A DNA stretch of 64,000 nucleotides from Xanthomonas indica (GCF_040529045.1 NZ_CP131914.1:4510501-4574500), one strand, 5' to 3'; shown: positions 9,976 to 19,714, numbered from the stretch's first letter. Numbers and translations: made by a program. The notes: generated by a model from the sequence alone, not told the origin.

Positions 9976-10202
9976 GCCGATCTCCCCCTGTGGCGATCAC
10001 TCGCGATCCTAATGCATGCGGGTGACAACACCGCGTGCCGGGAGCCAGAAGACTTTTAATCTTTTGCTCAACAGGCATGCCCAGCGGAGATTGGCGCCGC
10101 GGCGCTGCCGACATCGCCGATCAAGCGAACCGCGCTTCCGAACGATTCGCATGGTTGCGCCTGCACCCCGCGCACCGTGCGTCCGCCGCGCGGGCGCGCG
10201 CC

Positions 10203-10624
10203 TCAGTCCTCGGCGACGAAGAATTCGAAGAAGTCGCGCTTGTCCTCGGCGAAGGCACTGACCAGCTTGCCTTCGGGAATGCGCTTGACGCCGAGGCCGC
10301 CGACGCAGATGCCGAGGCGGCGAAACAGCGCGTAGCGCGGCCCGATCGCATGATCGGGATCGTGCGCCATCAACTGCGACAGTGCGCCCGGGGCATAGAT
10401 GGCGATCCCTCGACCATTGGGATCACGTGCCGGTTGAGCGTCACGTAGCACAGCGCCTTGCGTTCGTAGACCAGTTCGCAGCCTTCGCGTGTCTCGGTCA
10501 CGATCTTCTGGATGTTGTCGATCACCGTGGTGAACGGCGCACCGTGCGCCTTGGCGATCTGGGCCTGGCTGCAGCCGAAACGGAATCCGCCCACGGCGGC
10601 ATAGGATTGAATCGCGTAGATCAC
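10203..10624 (-). pseudogene. Small conserved-type hypothetical gene broken by a 1-nt deletion
   Basis: A GTG start at 10624 with AAGGA seven bases upstream opens a frame reading VIYAIQSYAAVGGFRFG. It runs for about 72 codons to HVIPMVEG. At the C-run 10407-10409 (a G run on the coding strand) the frame must shift by one base to continue as GIAIYAPGALSQLMAHD and end DFFEFFVAED at 10203. Adding one G restores a smooth 140-residue protein. Either the gene is a fresh pseudogene or the assembly lost one G. No family is recognised; the start resembles small proteins of unknown function with an N-terminal IYAIQSY stretch. Confidence 0.7.
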
Positions 10625-10783
10625 CGAACGTTCCTTGTGAGGTGGAGCGGAGCTGGCGCCTGCCTGCGCCCGCGCGGCGAGGGCGCGGCATCGCCGATGC
10701 TCCGGCGCCAGGCTACCGCAACTATCCACGGCCGGCGGCACGATGTTTCCCTACGCGCATCGACAGGCGGTGCCGGCAGCCGC

Positions 10784-11929
10784 TTACTCCATCGCGCCGG
10801 CGATCCAGGTATGCCGGACCTGCAACGCATCGTCCAGCAGCACCAGGTCGGCCTGGTAACCGGGTGCGATGTGGCCGTAGCGGTGGTCCAGGCCCACGCA
10901 CTGCGCCGGGTACAGCGAGGCCATGCGTGCGGCCTCCTCCAGCGGTACGCCCAGCCACTGCACGCTGTTGCGCACCGCGCTGGCCATGTCCAGCGCCGAG
11001 CCGGCCAGGGCGCCGGCGGCGTTGCGCACCACGCCGTCGATGGCGGTGATGGTTTCGCCGTACAGATCGAACGCGGGGCTGTCGGCGCCGACCATCGGCA
11101 TCGCGTCGGTCACCAGGAATACGGTGCCGCGCGGCTTGGCCGCCAGCGCCACGCGCAGGCTGGCCGGATGCACGTGCACGCCGTCGACGATCACCCCGCA
11201 CCAGGCGTTGCGGTCTTCCAGCGCGGCGCCGACCACGCCGGGATCGCGTCCCTGCAACGGGGTCATGGCGTTGTACAAATGGGTGAAGCCGCAGATGCCG
11301 GCGTCCAGCCCGGCGCGGGTCTCCTCGTAGCTGGCAGCGGTGTGGCCGGCGAACACGCGCGCGCCGGCCGCGGCCAGGGCGCGGATGCTGGCCGCCGGCA
11401 CGCGTTCCGGCGCCAGGGTGATCAGGGTGACGCCGTTGTCCAGCGAGGTCGCCAGCGCCAGTTCCTCGGCGTCGGGCACGCGGAACTTGTCGGCGTTGTG
11501 GGTCCCCTTGCGCGCCGGCGCCAGGTACGGGCCTTCCAGGTGGATGCCGAGCACGCCCGGCACGCCCTCGGCGATGGCCTGGCGGGTCGCGGCGATCGCC
11601 GCACGCATCACCTCCACGTCGTCGCTGATCAGCGTCGGCAGGTAGCCGGTGGTGCCGTAGCGGCGATGGCCCTGGCCGATGCGGCGCAGCGCCTCGACGT
11701 CGGTGCGGTTGTTGAACAGCACGCCGCCGCCGCCGTTGACCTGCAGGTCGATGAAGCCCGGCAGCAGGCTGCCGCCGCCCAGGTCGTGCTGCACCGGCGC
11801 TGCCGCCACGCGCGGGTCGGCGTCGTCGAGCAGGGCGAGGATGCGCTCGCCCTCCAACAGCACGCTGACGCCATCGAGGAAACCGTCCTCGCCGAGCACG
11901 CGGGCATTGCGCAGCGCCACCGTGGTCAT
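10784..11929 (-). CDS. nagA: N-acetylglucosamine-6-phosphate deacetylase
   Basis: A 381-residue cytoplasmic amidohydrolase that converts GlcNAc-6-P to GlcN-6-P and acetate. The TIM-barrel metal and active-site motifs are all present: LPGFIDLQVNGGGG, GIHLEGPYL (metal Glu), VFAGHTAASYEE (metal His), GFTHLYNAM (metal His) and VFLVTDAM (catalytic Asp). Length is typical. Its ATG overlaps the stop of nagB-II by one base (TGATG), implying translational coupling. It is the last gene of the nag cluster. Confidence 0.97.
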   Translation of the reverse strand: MTTVALRNARVLGEDGFLDGVSVLLEGERILALLDDADPRVAAAPVQHDLGGGSLLPGFIDLQVNGGGGVLFNNRTDVEALRRIGQGHRRYGTTGYLPTLISDDVEVMRAAIAATRQAIAEGVPGVLGIHLEGPYLAPARKGTHNADKFRVPDAEELALATSLDNGVTLITLAPERVPAASIRALAAAGARVFAGHTAASYEETRAGLDAGICGFTHLYNAMTPLQGRDPGVVGAALEDRNAWCGVIVDGVHVHPASLRVALAAKPRGTVFLVTDAMPMVGADSPAFDLYGETITAIDGVVRNAAGALAGSALDMASAVRNSVQWLGVPLEEAARMASLYPAQCVGLDHRYGHIAPGYQADLVLLDDALQVRHTWIAGAME

Positions 11930-12969
11930 CAGACGGTCTCCGTCACTTTGTTCAGGTGGGGCGGCAGGTCCGGGTTGTAGCCGCGGCGCAGCGCCAGGGC
12001 GTTGATCGCGCGGTAGAAGCTCTGGATCGCCAGCAGCGGCGCGCAGGCCGGGTGCGGCGCGGCGACCAGCGGCAGGTCGCCGCCCGCGCTGGCCAGCCAC
12101 ACCTGCGCGCCGCGGCCGCGGAATTCCTCGGCCAGGCGCCGGGTACCCTCGCCCGCTTCGTCCGGCTGGTCGAACGCCAGCACCGGGAAGCCCGGGCCGA
12201 CCAGCGCCATCGGCCCATGCTTCACTTCCGCCGAGCTGTAGGCCTCGGCGTGCAGGCCGCAGGTTTCCTTGAACTTCAGTGCCGCTTCCTGCGCCGCCGC
12301 CAGGCCCAGGCCGCGGTCGAGCACGAACAGGTTGTGCGCCTCGACCAGGCCGTCGGTGAGCGAGCGCCAATCGGCCTGCCAGGCCGCGCGCAGGGCCTGC
12401 GGCAGTTCCTGCAGCGCGCCCAGCAGCGCCGGGGCGTTCTTCCAGTGCGCGCCGAGCTGCAGGATCGCCGCCAGCGACGCCAGGTAGCTCTTGGTCGCGG
12501 CCACGCTCTTCTCCGGGCCGGCGCCGAGCGGGATCACCGTGTCGGCCAGTTGCGCCAGCGGCGAGTCTTCGACGTTGACCAGCGCCACCACGCGCGCGCC
12601 GGCGTCCTTGGCGGCCTGCGCGTTGCGCAGCAGGTCCGGGCTCTTGCCCGATTGCGAGATCACCAGGTACAGCGCCCCGCGCAGTTGCAGCGGCGCCTCG
12701 TACACCGAGCCCACCGACGGCGAGGCCGAGGCGGTGACCACGCCGAGCTGGGTCTCGAACAGGTACTTGGCGTAGGTGGCGGCGTGGTCGGAACTGCCGC
12801 GCGCGCAGGTCACCACGAACGGCGGCGGCGCGGCGCGCAGCGACGCGGCGAGCGCGCTCACCGTGGCGTGGTTGCGTTCGAACTGCGCGGCGATGACCGC
12901 GGCGGCTTCCGCGGCTTCGCGGAACATCAGGGTGTCGGTTTCGGAGGGCAGCGCCATGGGCAGGGTCAT
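11929..12969 (-). CDS. nagB-II: SIS-domain glucosamine-6-phosphate deaminase, NagB-II type
   Basis: A 346-residue protein with two tandem SIS sugar-isomerase domains and no glutaminase domain. It therefore matches the alternative deaminase NagB-II/AgaS group rather than GlmS. Key stretches are TCARGSSDHAATYAKYL, VISQSGKSPDLLRNAQAAK, KSVAATKSYLASL and GLHAEAYSSAEVKHGPMALV. It is expected to turn GlcN-6-P into fructose-6-P plus ammonia. Its start codon shares an ATGA overlap with the nagR stop. The cluster context (nagA downstream) supports the catabolic assignment over amino-sugar synthesis. Confidence 0.92.
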   Translation of the reverse strand: MTLPMALPSETDTLMFREAAEAAAVIAAQFERNHATVSALAASLRAAPPPFVVTCARGSSDHAATYAKYLFETQLGVVTASASPSVGSVYEAPLQLRGALYLVISQSGKSPDLLRNAQAAKDAGARVVALVNVEDSPLAQLADTVIPLGAGPEKSVAATKSYLASLAAILQLGAHWKNAPALLGALQELPQALRAAWQADWRSLTDGLVEAHNLFVLDRGLGLAAAQEAALKFKETCGLHAEAYSSAEVKHGPMALVGPGFPVLAFDQPDEAGEGTRRLAEEFRGRGAQVWLASAGGDLPLVAAPHPACAPLLAIQSFYRAINALALRRGYNPDLPPHLNKVTETV

Positions 12970-14033
12970 GTGGGGTCGGGGGAGGAGGAGCGGCGGGAAT
13001 GCGGCTGCATGGGGGCGGTCGAGCCGCGCACCACCAGTTGCGGCACGAAGCCCTGGTTGTGCACCGGCGCCGGATGGTCTTCGTAGGCATCGCTGCGCAG
13101 CTGGCTGATCAGCAGCCGCGCGGCGTGGCGGGCGATGTCTTCGGTGGCCTGCTTGGCGGTGGTCAGCGGCGGCCACGACTGGCGCGAGAACGGGCTGTCC
13201 TCGAAGCCGGCGATGGACAGGTCGTAGGGCACGTTCATGCCCGCCGACTTGGCCGCGGCCAGCACGCCGGCGGCGATCTCGTCGTTGGAGCCGAAGATCG
13301 CCGTCGGCGGTTCGCGCAGCGCCAGCAGCCGCCGCGCGCCGCGGAAGCCATCGTCGAAGGTGTAGTCGCCGGGGATCACCAGGTGCTTGTCCAGGGTGAT
13401 GCCGTAGTCCTTCAGCGCCGCCTCGTAGCCGGCATAGCGCTCGCCACTGGACCGGTGCGAGGTGCCGCCCCACAGGAAGCCGATGCGCTGGTGGCCGAGC
13501 TGGATCAGGTGCTCGGTGATCTCGTAGGCGGCATCGCGGTCGTCGACGTACACGCACGGGCCGTCCTGCGGATCCTCGGTGGCGGCGATGATGCGCACGG
13601 TCTTGATGCCGCGCGCGGCCAGCGCCGCGACTAGGTCGGCGCGCTCGGACATCGGCGCGGTCAGCACCAGCCCGGCCAGGCGCGAGCGCTGGGTCCATTC
13701 GGCCAGTTCCTCGGCGAGCATCGGCGCGGTGGAATCGCAGGGATGGATCTGCAGGCCGAAGCCGGTCTCGCGGCAGGCAGCGAGTACGCCGTTCTGCACG
13801 CCGATGATGTGGTACGGATTGGGGTTGTCGTACACCAGCCCGATCACGAACGGCGTGCCGCTGCGCAGGTTGCGCGCCGACGGATCCGGCTCGTAGTCGA
13901 GTTCGGCGATGGCGTGCAGCACGCGCGAGCGCGTGGCCTGCATCACCGAGGGTTCGTTGTTGATGACCCGCGAGACGGTCTTCAGCGACACCCGCGCCCG
14001 TTCGGCGACGTCTTTGATGGTGGGTCTGCGCAT
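12966..14033 (-). CDS. nagR: LacI-family repressor of the nag genes
   Basis: A 355-residue LacI/GalR regulator. The N-terminal helix-turn-helix and hinge (residues about 5-60) read IKDVAERARVSLKTVSRVIN and later LRSGTPFVIGLV. The rest is a periplasmic-binding-protein-like effector domain, with FGSNDEIAAGVL and SIAGFEDSPFSRQ. In known xanthomonad and Shewanella nag clusters this position holds NagR, which is relieved by a GlcNAc-derived metabolite. A palindrome with a central CG at 26023-26036 is a candidate operator. The C-terminal tail (SRRSSSPDPT) overlaps the nagB-II start by 4 bp. Confidence 0.92.
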   Translation of the reverse strand: MRRPTIKDVAERARVSLKTVSRVINNEPSVMQATRSRVLHAIAELDYEPDPSARNLRSGTPFVIGLVYDNPNPYHIIGVQNGVLAACRETGFGLQIHPCDSTAPMLAEELAEWTQRSRLAGLVLTAPMSERADLVAALAARGIKTVRIIAATEDPQDGPCVYVDDRDAAYEITEHLIQLGHQRIGFLWGGTSHRSSGERYAGYEAALKDYGITLDKHLVIPGDYTFDDGFRGARRLLALREPPTAIFGSNDEIAAGVLAAAKSAGMNVPYDLSIAGFEDSPFSRQSWPPLTTAKQATEDIARHAARLLISQLRSDAYEDHPAPVHNQGFVPQLVVRGSTAPMQPHSRRSSSPDPT

Positions 14034-14071
14034 TGGAATGAGTTTGCCGAGTTGGAGAAAAGCGCGTCAGT

Positions 14072-15337
14072 TCACCGCGCGCCCTGGCCCACGCGGTGAC
14101 CGCGCAGCGCGAAGAACAAGATGTACAGGTAGCACGCGATCATCAAGCCGGCGAAGACCACCTGGAAATCGAAGAACTCCTTCAGATGGGCGAACAGCTG
14201 CGGAACCGCTGCGCCGCCCACGATGCCCATGATCAACAACGCCGCGCCCTTCTCCGTGAACTTTCCCAGCCCCTTGATGGCCAGCGGGAAAATGGCCGGC
14301 CACATGATGGCGTTGGCGAATCCGAGCGCGGCGACGAACGCCACCGAGACATAGCCGCCGGTCAACATCGCGCACAGCGAGAACACGATGCCAAGGCCGG
14401 CCGAAATGGACAGGTACTTTTCCTGGGAGATGTACTTCGGGATCAGCACCAGGCCGACCAGGTAGCCTGCCAGCATGCAGGCCAGCGTGCCGATGGTGAA
14501 ATACTTCGCGTAGTCGAGCGAGAGGCCGAGGCTGTTGCCGTAGATGCCGATTGCATCGCCCGCCATCACCTCGGCGCCGACGTACACGAAGATGCACAAC
14601 GCGCCCAGCCACACGTGCGGAAACGCGAAGATGCTGTCGCGGCTGCGCTCGTCGGAGGCCGACGCGTTCGCCTTCTCGGCGCTGATCTCGGGCAAGGGCG
14701 AAAACAGGATGGCGACGGAAAGCACGGCAAGCACGCCGGCGATCGCCATGTAGGGGCCGTGGATGCGACCGGCGAACTCCTGCAACAGCAGCTCCTTCTG
14801 CGCCGGCGGCACCTGTTCGATCCGGGTCGAAAAATCCTCCATCCCGTGCAGGACCACCTTCGCCAATCCATACGTGGCCAGCGCTCCGGCCACCTTGTTG
14901 CAGATGCCCATGAGCGCGATACGGCGCGCGGCGCCATCGATCGGCCCAAGGATGCTGATGTACGGATTGACCGCAGTCTGCAGCAAGGCCAGGCCGCCGC
15001 CGATGATGAAGATGCCGCTCACCGCCCCCACATACGACCGGGCATTGGTGAACTGGCCGAAGATGGCGGCGCCGATCGCCATGATCAGCAGACTCAGCGC
15101 CAGGCCCTTTTTCATGCCGGTCAGCTTCAGGATGAACGAAGAAGGCAATGCCAGGCAGAAGTAGGAAATGTAGAACGCGCTCGGGATGAGGAACGCGAAC
15201 GTGTCGCTGACGTTGAAGGCGACCTTGGCGAACAGGATCAACGGCCCGTTGATCCAGGTAAAGAAGCCCATGATGAAGAACAACAGGCCGACGATGGCGA
15301 TGGAGGCGTAGGGACTGGCGGGCCGTGCGGTGGTCAT
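14072..15337 (-). CDS. nagP: MFS transporter for N-acetylglucosamine, FucP-like
   Basis: A 421-residue inner-membrane permease with about 12 hydrophobic segments. It begins IAIVGLLFFIMGFFTWINGP, a hallmark of the fucose/glucose permease branch of the major facilitator superfamily. Motifs such as GGGLALLQTAVNPYISILG and ALGFANAIMWPAIFPLA are typical. In nag clusters this family member is NagP, which brings GlcNAc into the cytoplasm. It lies between nagQ and nagR with short gaps (37 and 38 bp), consistent with one transcript. Confidence 0.92.
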   Translation of the reverse strand: MTTARPASPYASIAIVGLLFFIMGFFTWINGPLILFAKVAFNVSDTFAFLIPSAFYISYFCLALPSSFILKLTGMKKGLALSLLIMAIGAAIFGQFTNARSYVGAVSGIFIIGGGLALLQTAVNPYISILGPIDGAARRIALMGICNKVAGALATYGLAKVVLHGMEDFSTRIEQVPPAQKELLLQEFAGRIHGPYMAIAGVLAVLSVAILFSPLPEISAEKANASASDERSRDSIFAFPHVWLGALCIFVYVGAEVMAGDAIGIYGNSLGLSLDYAKYFTIGTLACMLAGYLVGLVLIPKYISQEKYLSISAGLGIVFSLCAMLTGGYVSVAFVAALGFANAIMWPAIFPLAIKGLGKFTEKGAALLIMGIVGGAAVPQLFAHLKEFFDFQVVFAGLMIACYLYILFFALRGHRVGQGAR

Positions 15338-15374
15338 GGGCGGGCGTGCTCCGGGTGGGCGCAGGGGTCGGCGA

Positions 15375-16130
15375 TCAGCGTCGCAGTTCGGCGACGAAGT
15401 CGTAGTAGTCGTTGTGGCAATAGGTGTCGGTCAGCTCGATCGCGCTGCCGTCGCGGGTGTAGCCGACCCGCACCACGTGCAGGATCGCCTCGCCTTCCTT
15501 CATGCCCAGGTGACCGGCCAGCCGCGCCGGCAGGTTGATGGCGCGGAAGTACTGCAACGCCCGAACCACCGGGGTGCCGCGCTCGTCCAGGTAGGTGTAG
15601 AGCGAATCGGCGATGGCGTGCGGATCGGGCACCACGTGCTGCGGCAGCACCGCCTTCTCGTAGGCCATCACCCGGCCGTCGGCGCTGCGCAGGCGGGTCA
15701 GCGCCGCGACCACGGTATCCGGCGACAGGCCCAGGCGCAGGATCTCCTCGCCGTGCGCCGGGCGCGTGCGCCGCTCCAGCCAGCGCGTGCCCGGCTCCAG
15801 CCCCTTCATGCGCAGGGTCTCGCTGAAGCTGGCCAGTCCGCTGAGCTGGTGCTGGATGTGCGAAGTGACGAAGGTGCCGGCACCCTGCCGGCGCGACACC
15901 AGGCCCTGCTCGACCAGCGCATCCACGGCCTGGCGCAGGGTCACCCGCGACACCTGCAGGTATTCGCACAGTTGCCGTTCGGCCGGCAGCGCCTCGCCCG
16001 GCTTCCACTGCCCGCCCTTGATCGCCTCCACCAGCTTGCTGGCCAGTTGCAGGTACAGCGGCGTCGGCGCGTCCGGGTCCACGGCCAGCGCATGCAGACG
16101 CGGATCGGCCTGCGGCTTGGGCTTGGTCAT
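15375..16130 (-). CDS. nagQ: GntR/HutC-family regulator of the nag genes
   Basis: A 251-residue regulator: an N-terminal winged helix (PAERQLCEYLQVSRVTLRQA, about residues 46-65, then GLVSRRQGAGTFV) followed by a UTRA effector domain ending ELTDTYCHNDYYDFV. The 16130 start has GGAGAG six bases upstream, whereas an in-frame Met 7 codons earlier does not. HutC-type regulators bind phosphorylated sugars or amino sugars. Together with nagR it gives the locus two independent repressors, as described for Xanthomonas campestris nag genes. The 71-bp gap upstream holds an AT-rich stretch (about 16151-16184) that could be a promoter or operator. Confidence 0.92.
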   Translation of the reverse strand: MTKPKPQADPRLHALAVDPDAPTPLYLQLASKLVEAIKGGQWKPGEALPAERQLCEYLQVSRVTLRQAVDALVEQGLVSRRQGAGTFVTSHIQHQLSGLASFSETLRMKGLEPGTRWLERRTRPAHGEEILRLGLSPDTVVAALTRLRSADGRVMAYEKAVLPQHVVPDPHAIADSLYTYLDERGTPVVRALQYFRAINLPARLAGHLGMKEGEAILHVVRVGYTRDGSAIELTDTYCHNDYYDFVAELRR

Positions 16131-16201
16131 GGCGCGCTCTCCAGTCCGCATGAATTCGTTATGTCCAATATAGTACCAATTCGCGGTCCGTGCACGCCGG
16201 G

Positions 16202-17356
16202 TCACAGCCGCAGGTACAGCCTCCGCCGATCCATCCACCAGCCCACCGCCCAGCACAGCAGGGTGTAGGCCAGCGCACAGGCCAGGCTGCCCCAGGGGCC
16301 GGGCAGCAGCTGCTGGAACACCTCCACGCCCAGCCACTGATACAGGTCCATGCCGCTGGCGCCGGCCGGGACCAGCCGCAGGCAGACCACGAACAGTTCG
16401 GAGAACAGGTAGATCGCCAGCGGATTGCGCCCGAGCACGGTGAAGAAGCCGCTGCCGGCCTGCCAGCCGCGTACCTCGATCGCCCACAGCAACGCGCCCA
16501 GCAACAGCAGGTCCAGGCCCACGGTCAGCAGCACGAACGAGCCGGTCCACAGCTTCTTGGCCAGCGGGAACCACGGCTGCCAGGCCAGCGCCAGCAGGAC
16601 CATCGCCACACCGGCCAGCAGCAGCCAGCGCACCGTGCGCGCCTGCTTGCCGGCGTGGCGCACGTACAGCCCGGTCAGGTAGCCGGCAATGACATTGACC
16701 GTGGCCGGCAGCGTGCCGAGCAGACCTTCCGGATCGAACCCGCCGTCCTTGCGGTACAGCTGCGCCGGGTCCAGCAGCCACAGGTCCAGGCGCGTGCCGG
16801 CATTGCCGAGCTTGCTCAGCTCCGCGCCCGGCTGGCCCCACAGGTACAACGCGCCCCAGTACCCGAGCAGCAGCGCCACGCACATGCCCAGCAGGCCGCG
16901 CGGCGACAGCCAGCGGCACAGCAGCGCGGCCAACGCGTAGCACAGCGCGATGCGCTGCAGCACGCCCGGCACCCGGGTCTGGTCGATCGCGGTGACGCTC
17001 CAGTGGCCGTCGGCGCCCTGGTGCACGAACGGAAACCAGTACATCAGGAAGCCGAGCAGGAAGATCAGCGCGCTGCGCTTGCCGACCCGGCGCAGGAAGG
17101 CGCCGAGCGGCTGGCCACGGTCCAGCGCGAAGCTCATCGCATTGCCGACCGCGAACAGGAACGACGGGAACACCAGGTCGGCGGCGGTGAAGCCGAACCA
17201 CGGCGTGTGCCGCAGCTGCGCGAACGCATCGGCCCCGGCGCCCGGCGTGTTGACCAGGATCATCAGGAAGATGGTCAGGCCGCGGAACACGTCCAGCGAC
17301 AGGAAGCGTTCGCGCGACGGCGCCGCGGCGGGAAGGCGGACGGACGCGGCGCTCAT
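16202..17356 (-). CDS. nagX: NagX, multipass membrane protein (DUF5009/acyltransferase-like)
   Basis: A 384-residue polytopic inner-membrane protein related to heparan-alpha-glucosaminide N-acetyltransferase. After a short cytoplasmic tail comes LSLDVFRGLTIFLMILVNTPG, then TAADLVFPSFLFAVGNAMSF, both diagnostic of the family. About ten membrane spans follow. In nag clusters it is called NagX; its precise biochemical role is unsettled (acetyl transfer or transport assistance). The start shares an ATGA overlap with the stop of the GH89 gene, tying it to glycosidase production. Confidence 0.9.
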   Translation of the reverse strand: MSAASVRLPAAAPSRERFLSLDVFRGLTIFLMILVNTPGAGADAFAQLRHTPWFGFTAADLVFPSFLFAVGNAMSFALDRGQPLGAFLRRVGKRSALIFLLGFLMYWFPFVHQGADGHWSVTAIDQTRVPGVLQRIALCYALAALLCRWLSPRGLLGMCVALLLGYWGALYLWGQPGAELSKLGNAGTRLDLWLLDPAQLYRKDGGFDPEGLLGTLPATVNVIAGYLTGLYVRHAGKQARTVRWLLLAGVAMVLLALAWQPWFPLAKKLWTGSFVLLTVGLDLLLLGALLWAIEVRGWQAGSGFFTVLGRNPLAIYLFSELFVVCLRLVPAGASGMDLYQWLGVEVFQQLLPGPWGSLACALAYTLLCWAVGWWMDRRRLYLRL

Positions 17357-19710
17357 GGCGCATCCACCTGGTGCAGCAGCGTGCGCACCGCCGCGACCGG
17401 ATCGGCCGGCGCCTGCCGCACGTAGGCCGTGTCGCGCGCCACCCAGTCCCGCTCCCAGGCGCGCAGCCGTTGCTGCAGTTGCGCCTCGTCCACGTTGCCG
17501 CCAGCGACCGCTGCCTCGCGCAGCATCTGCAGCGCCAAGGTCCAGCGCGGCAAGTAGTAGTCGGCGTACATGCCCTGCCAGGCCTTGGAGGCGTAATCGC
17601 CGAGATTGCCCTCGCCGCCCCACACGCTGACCTGCGCCTTGGCGTCGCGCCGGTAGTAGGCCGCGTCCTGCGGGGTCTTGGCGTAACCGGCCGCCGCGTC
17701 GAGCCAGCTCGACAAGGTGTCCTGCTGGCCGCCGACCAGACGGTCGAGTTGCATCACCGCGTCTCGCACGCGCGCGACCGCCGCATCGCCGGCCGCAACG
17801 TCGCCACGCCGGTACGCGGCCACGGCCTGCTGCAACTGCACGTCCACGCGACCGGTGGCGTAGTGGCGGGCGAAGTCGACCAGGTCGTAGCGGTACAACG
17901 GCGCGTCGGCGTACTCCGGCGCCAGCGCCAGCAACTGCTGCAGGGCGCGGCGCAGCCGCGGCGGATCGCCGGGCGCGCCCTCGAACTCGCCGATGTCCAG
18001 CGTCGGCCGCTTGAACAACAGGTAGGCGCCGGCGCGGCTGCGCCACCAGCGCGGCGTCCAGTAGCGGGTCGACAGCACCGAGGCCTGCAGGTCGTCCCAG
18101 GCCGCGCGCAAGGCCGGCGAGGTGTGCCCGTAGCGGGCGCGGGTGTAGTCGTCGAGCCAGTCCTGCAGCGGGCGCTGCTGTGCGCCCCAGGCCAGTGCGT
18201 ACATGTACTCGTAGACCACCGAGGTGGTGTGTAGCCCCTCCGGGAAGGCGCCGAAGCCGACCAGTTGCTGCTTGTCCTTGTCGGCGAGCAGCGTGCGCAG
18301 GTCCTCACGGTAGAACGCCAGGTCGCCGTACACCGGATTGCTGCCGCCGTAGTTGTGCACGTAGCCGTAGATCCACTGCTTGCCGTCGAACGCGTCGGAC
18401 AGCTTCCAGGTGCCGGGGTAGCGGTCGTTGCCGATATCCAGCACCAGCAATTTGTCGTTGGGCACCTCGCGCAGGAATGCAGCGATCGCCTGCGGCGTCC
18501 AGAAGTGGCGGTCGGCACCGAACAGCCAGCCCTGCATCACCCACACCGCATCCGGGTTGGCGCGGTGGATCGAGGCGTACAGCGCGCGGCCGTACTCGGC
18601 CAGGCGCTTGTCGCGCTGCGCCGGCGGCACCTCGGGCGGCTTGGTCTTGGCGGTGTTGGCGGTGCTGTCGCCGTAGCTGGCCAGGCGCGCATCGCTGCCG
18701 TCGGCGGCGATCGGCGGCAGCATCTCGTTGAACGCATCGGCCAGGTAGTAGGTGCCCTTGCCATAGGTGCGGTCGTAGAGCTGGATGAAGCGCTGCGCGA
18801 TCTGCGCGAACAGCGGATCGGCCGGATCCAGCCAGTAGGTCTCGTGGAAGCCCTCCCAGGCGCGCATGCGGTAGATGCGCGCCTGCGGATGCGCCTGCGC
18901 GAACGCCTTCGGCACATAGCCGGCGAAGGCCGGCAGCACCGGCTTCATGCCGAGTGCGCGCATGCGCTGCAGGATGCGCAGCTGCAGCGCGTGCTTGTCC
19001 TCGATCCACTGCTGCGGCAGCGGCGCGTCGTAGCCTTCGATGTTGCCCATGCGCTGCCATGGCGCGAACGCCGGGCCGGAGAAGTACTGCGCCAGGTCGG
19101 CATCGGCGACGCCGAACTCGCGCCACAGCGCCTGCCACACGTACTCCTGGCCTTCCATCGCCAGCGGCATGTCGATACCGTGCAGCGCCATCCAGTCGAT
19201 CTCGCGCTCCCAGCGCGCCCAGTCCCACCACGGCGTGGTGTAGCCGTAGGTGCAGACGTTGAGATAGGCGCGGTGCGCGAACGGCGTGGCCATCCGTGGG
19301 CCGTGGACGTCGGCATACGCCGCCGGCAGTGCCACGCGGCTGCCTTCCCAGCTTACCGACGCCGCGCCGATCGACTGCAGATAGCTGTACGCACCGTGCG
19401 CCAGCGCCACCTCGGAGGACCCGGACACGCGCAGCGTGCCGGCCTCGGCGGTCACCTGGTACCAGTCGTTGCCGCGGCCGCGCGGTTGCCGTTGCAGCTG
19501 CAGCTCGGCCGCGCGCGGGCCGAGCGTGCGCAGCAGCACCTCGCGTGCGGTGCCGCCCTGCGTGTCCTGCGCGGGCGCGGCGACAGCGACCGGTGCCAGC
19601 AGCGCACAGGCCAGCAGCAACAGCACCACATGCGCGCGTCCTGACGCCGCCCGGAGGCGGCGCAGCCCGGCATGGCCATGCGGGAAGATCTGGCGGAAAG
19701 CATGCTTCAT
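17353..19710 (-). CDS. Alpha-N-acetylglucosaminidase, GH89
   Basis: A 785-residue exported glycosidase that removes terminal alpha-linked GlcNAc. The 19710 start gives a short basic stretch followed by a signal peptide (LLLLACALLAPVAVA). The GH89 catalytic domain has WWDWARWEREIDWMALHGID, DAFNEMLPP (probable acid/base Glu about 329) and GAFPEGLHTTSVVYEYMY (probable nucleophile Glu about 491), matching human NAGLU and clostridial GH89 enzymes. A helical C-terminal domain follows. GGAG lies 10 bases upstream and the GH2 stop is 4 bp away. Its presence inside the nag cluster points to an alpha-GlcNAc-capped glycan as substrate. Confidence 0.93.
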   Translation of the reverse strand: MKHAFRQIFPHGHAGLRRLRAASGRAHVVLLLLACALLAPVAVAAPAQDTQGGTAREVLLRTLGPRAAELQLQRQPRGRGNDWYQVTAEAGTLRVSGSSEVALAHGAYSYLQSIGAASVSWEGSRVALPAAYADVHGPRMATPFAHRAYLNVCTYGYTTPWWDWARWEREIDWMALHGIDMPLAMEGQEYVWQALWREFGVADADLAQYFSGPAFAPWQRMGNIEGYDAPLPQQWIEDKHALQLRILQRMRALGMKPVLPAFAGYVPKAFAQAHPQARIYRMRAWEGFHETYWLDPADPLFAQIAQRFIQLYDRTYGKGTYYLADAFNEMLPPIAADGSDARLASYGDSTANTAKTKPPEVPPAQRDKRLAEYGRALYASIHRANPDAVWVMQGWLFGADRHFWTPQAIAAFLREVPNDKLLVLDIGNDRYPGTWKLSDAFDGKQWIYGYVHNYGGSNPVYGDLAFYREDLRTLLADKDKQQLVGFGAFPEGLHTTSVVYEYMYALAWGAQQRPLQDWLDDYTRARYGHTSPALRAAWDDLQASVLSTRYWTPRWWRSRAGAYLLFKRPTLDIGEFEGAPGDPPRLRRALQQLLALAPEYADAPLYRYDLVDFARHYATGRVDVQLQQAVAAYRRGDVAAGDAAVARVRDAVMQLDRLVGGQQDTLSSWLDAAAGYAKTPQDAAYYRRDAKAQVSVWGGEGNLGDYASKAWQGMYADYYLPRWTLALQMLREAAVAGGNVDEAQLQQRLRAWERDWVARDTAYVRQAPADPVAAVRTLLHQVDAP

Positions 19711-19714
19711 TGGC

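Noticed and set aside
11929-12969. GlmS-type glucosamine synthase
   Set aside because: The N-terminal glutaminase domain is absent; length and nag context fit the deaminase NagB-II.
16155-16184. Defined NagQ operator in the AT-rich stretch upstream of nagQ
   Set aside because: The stretch is AT-rich and promoter-like but I could not find a convincing palindrome, so it is mentioned only as a possible site under nagQ.
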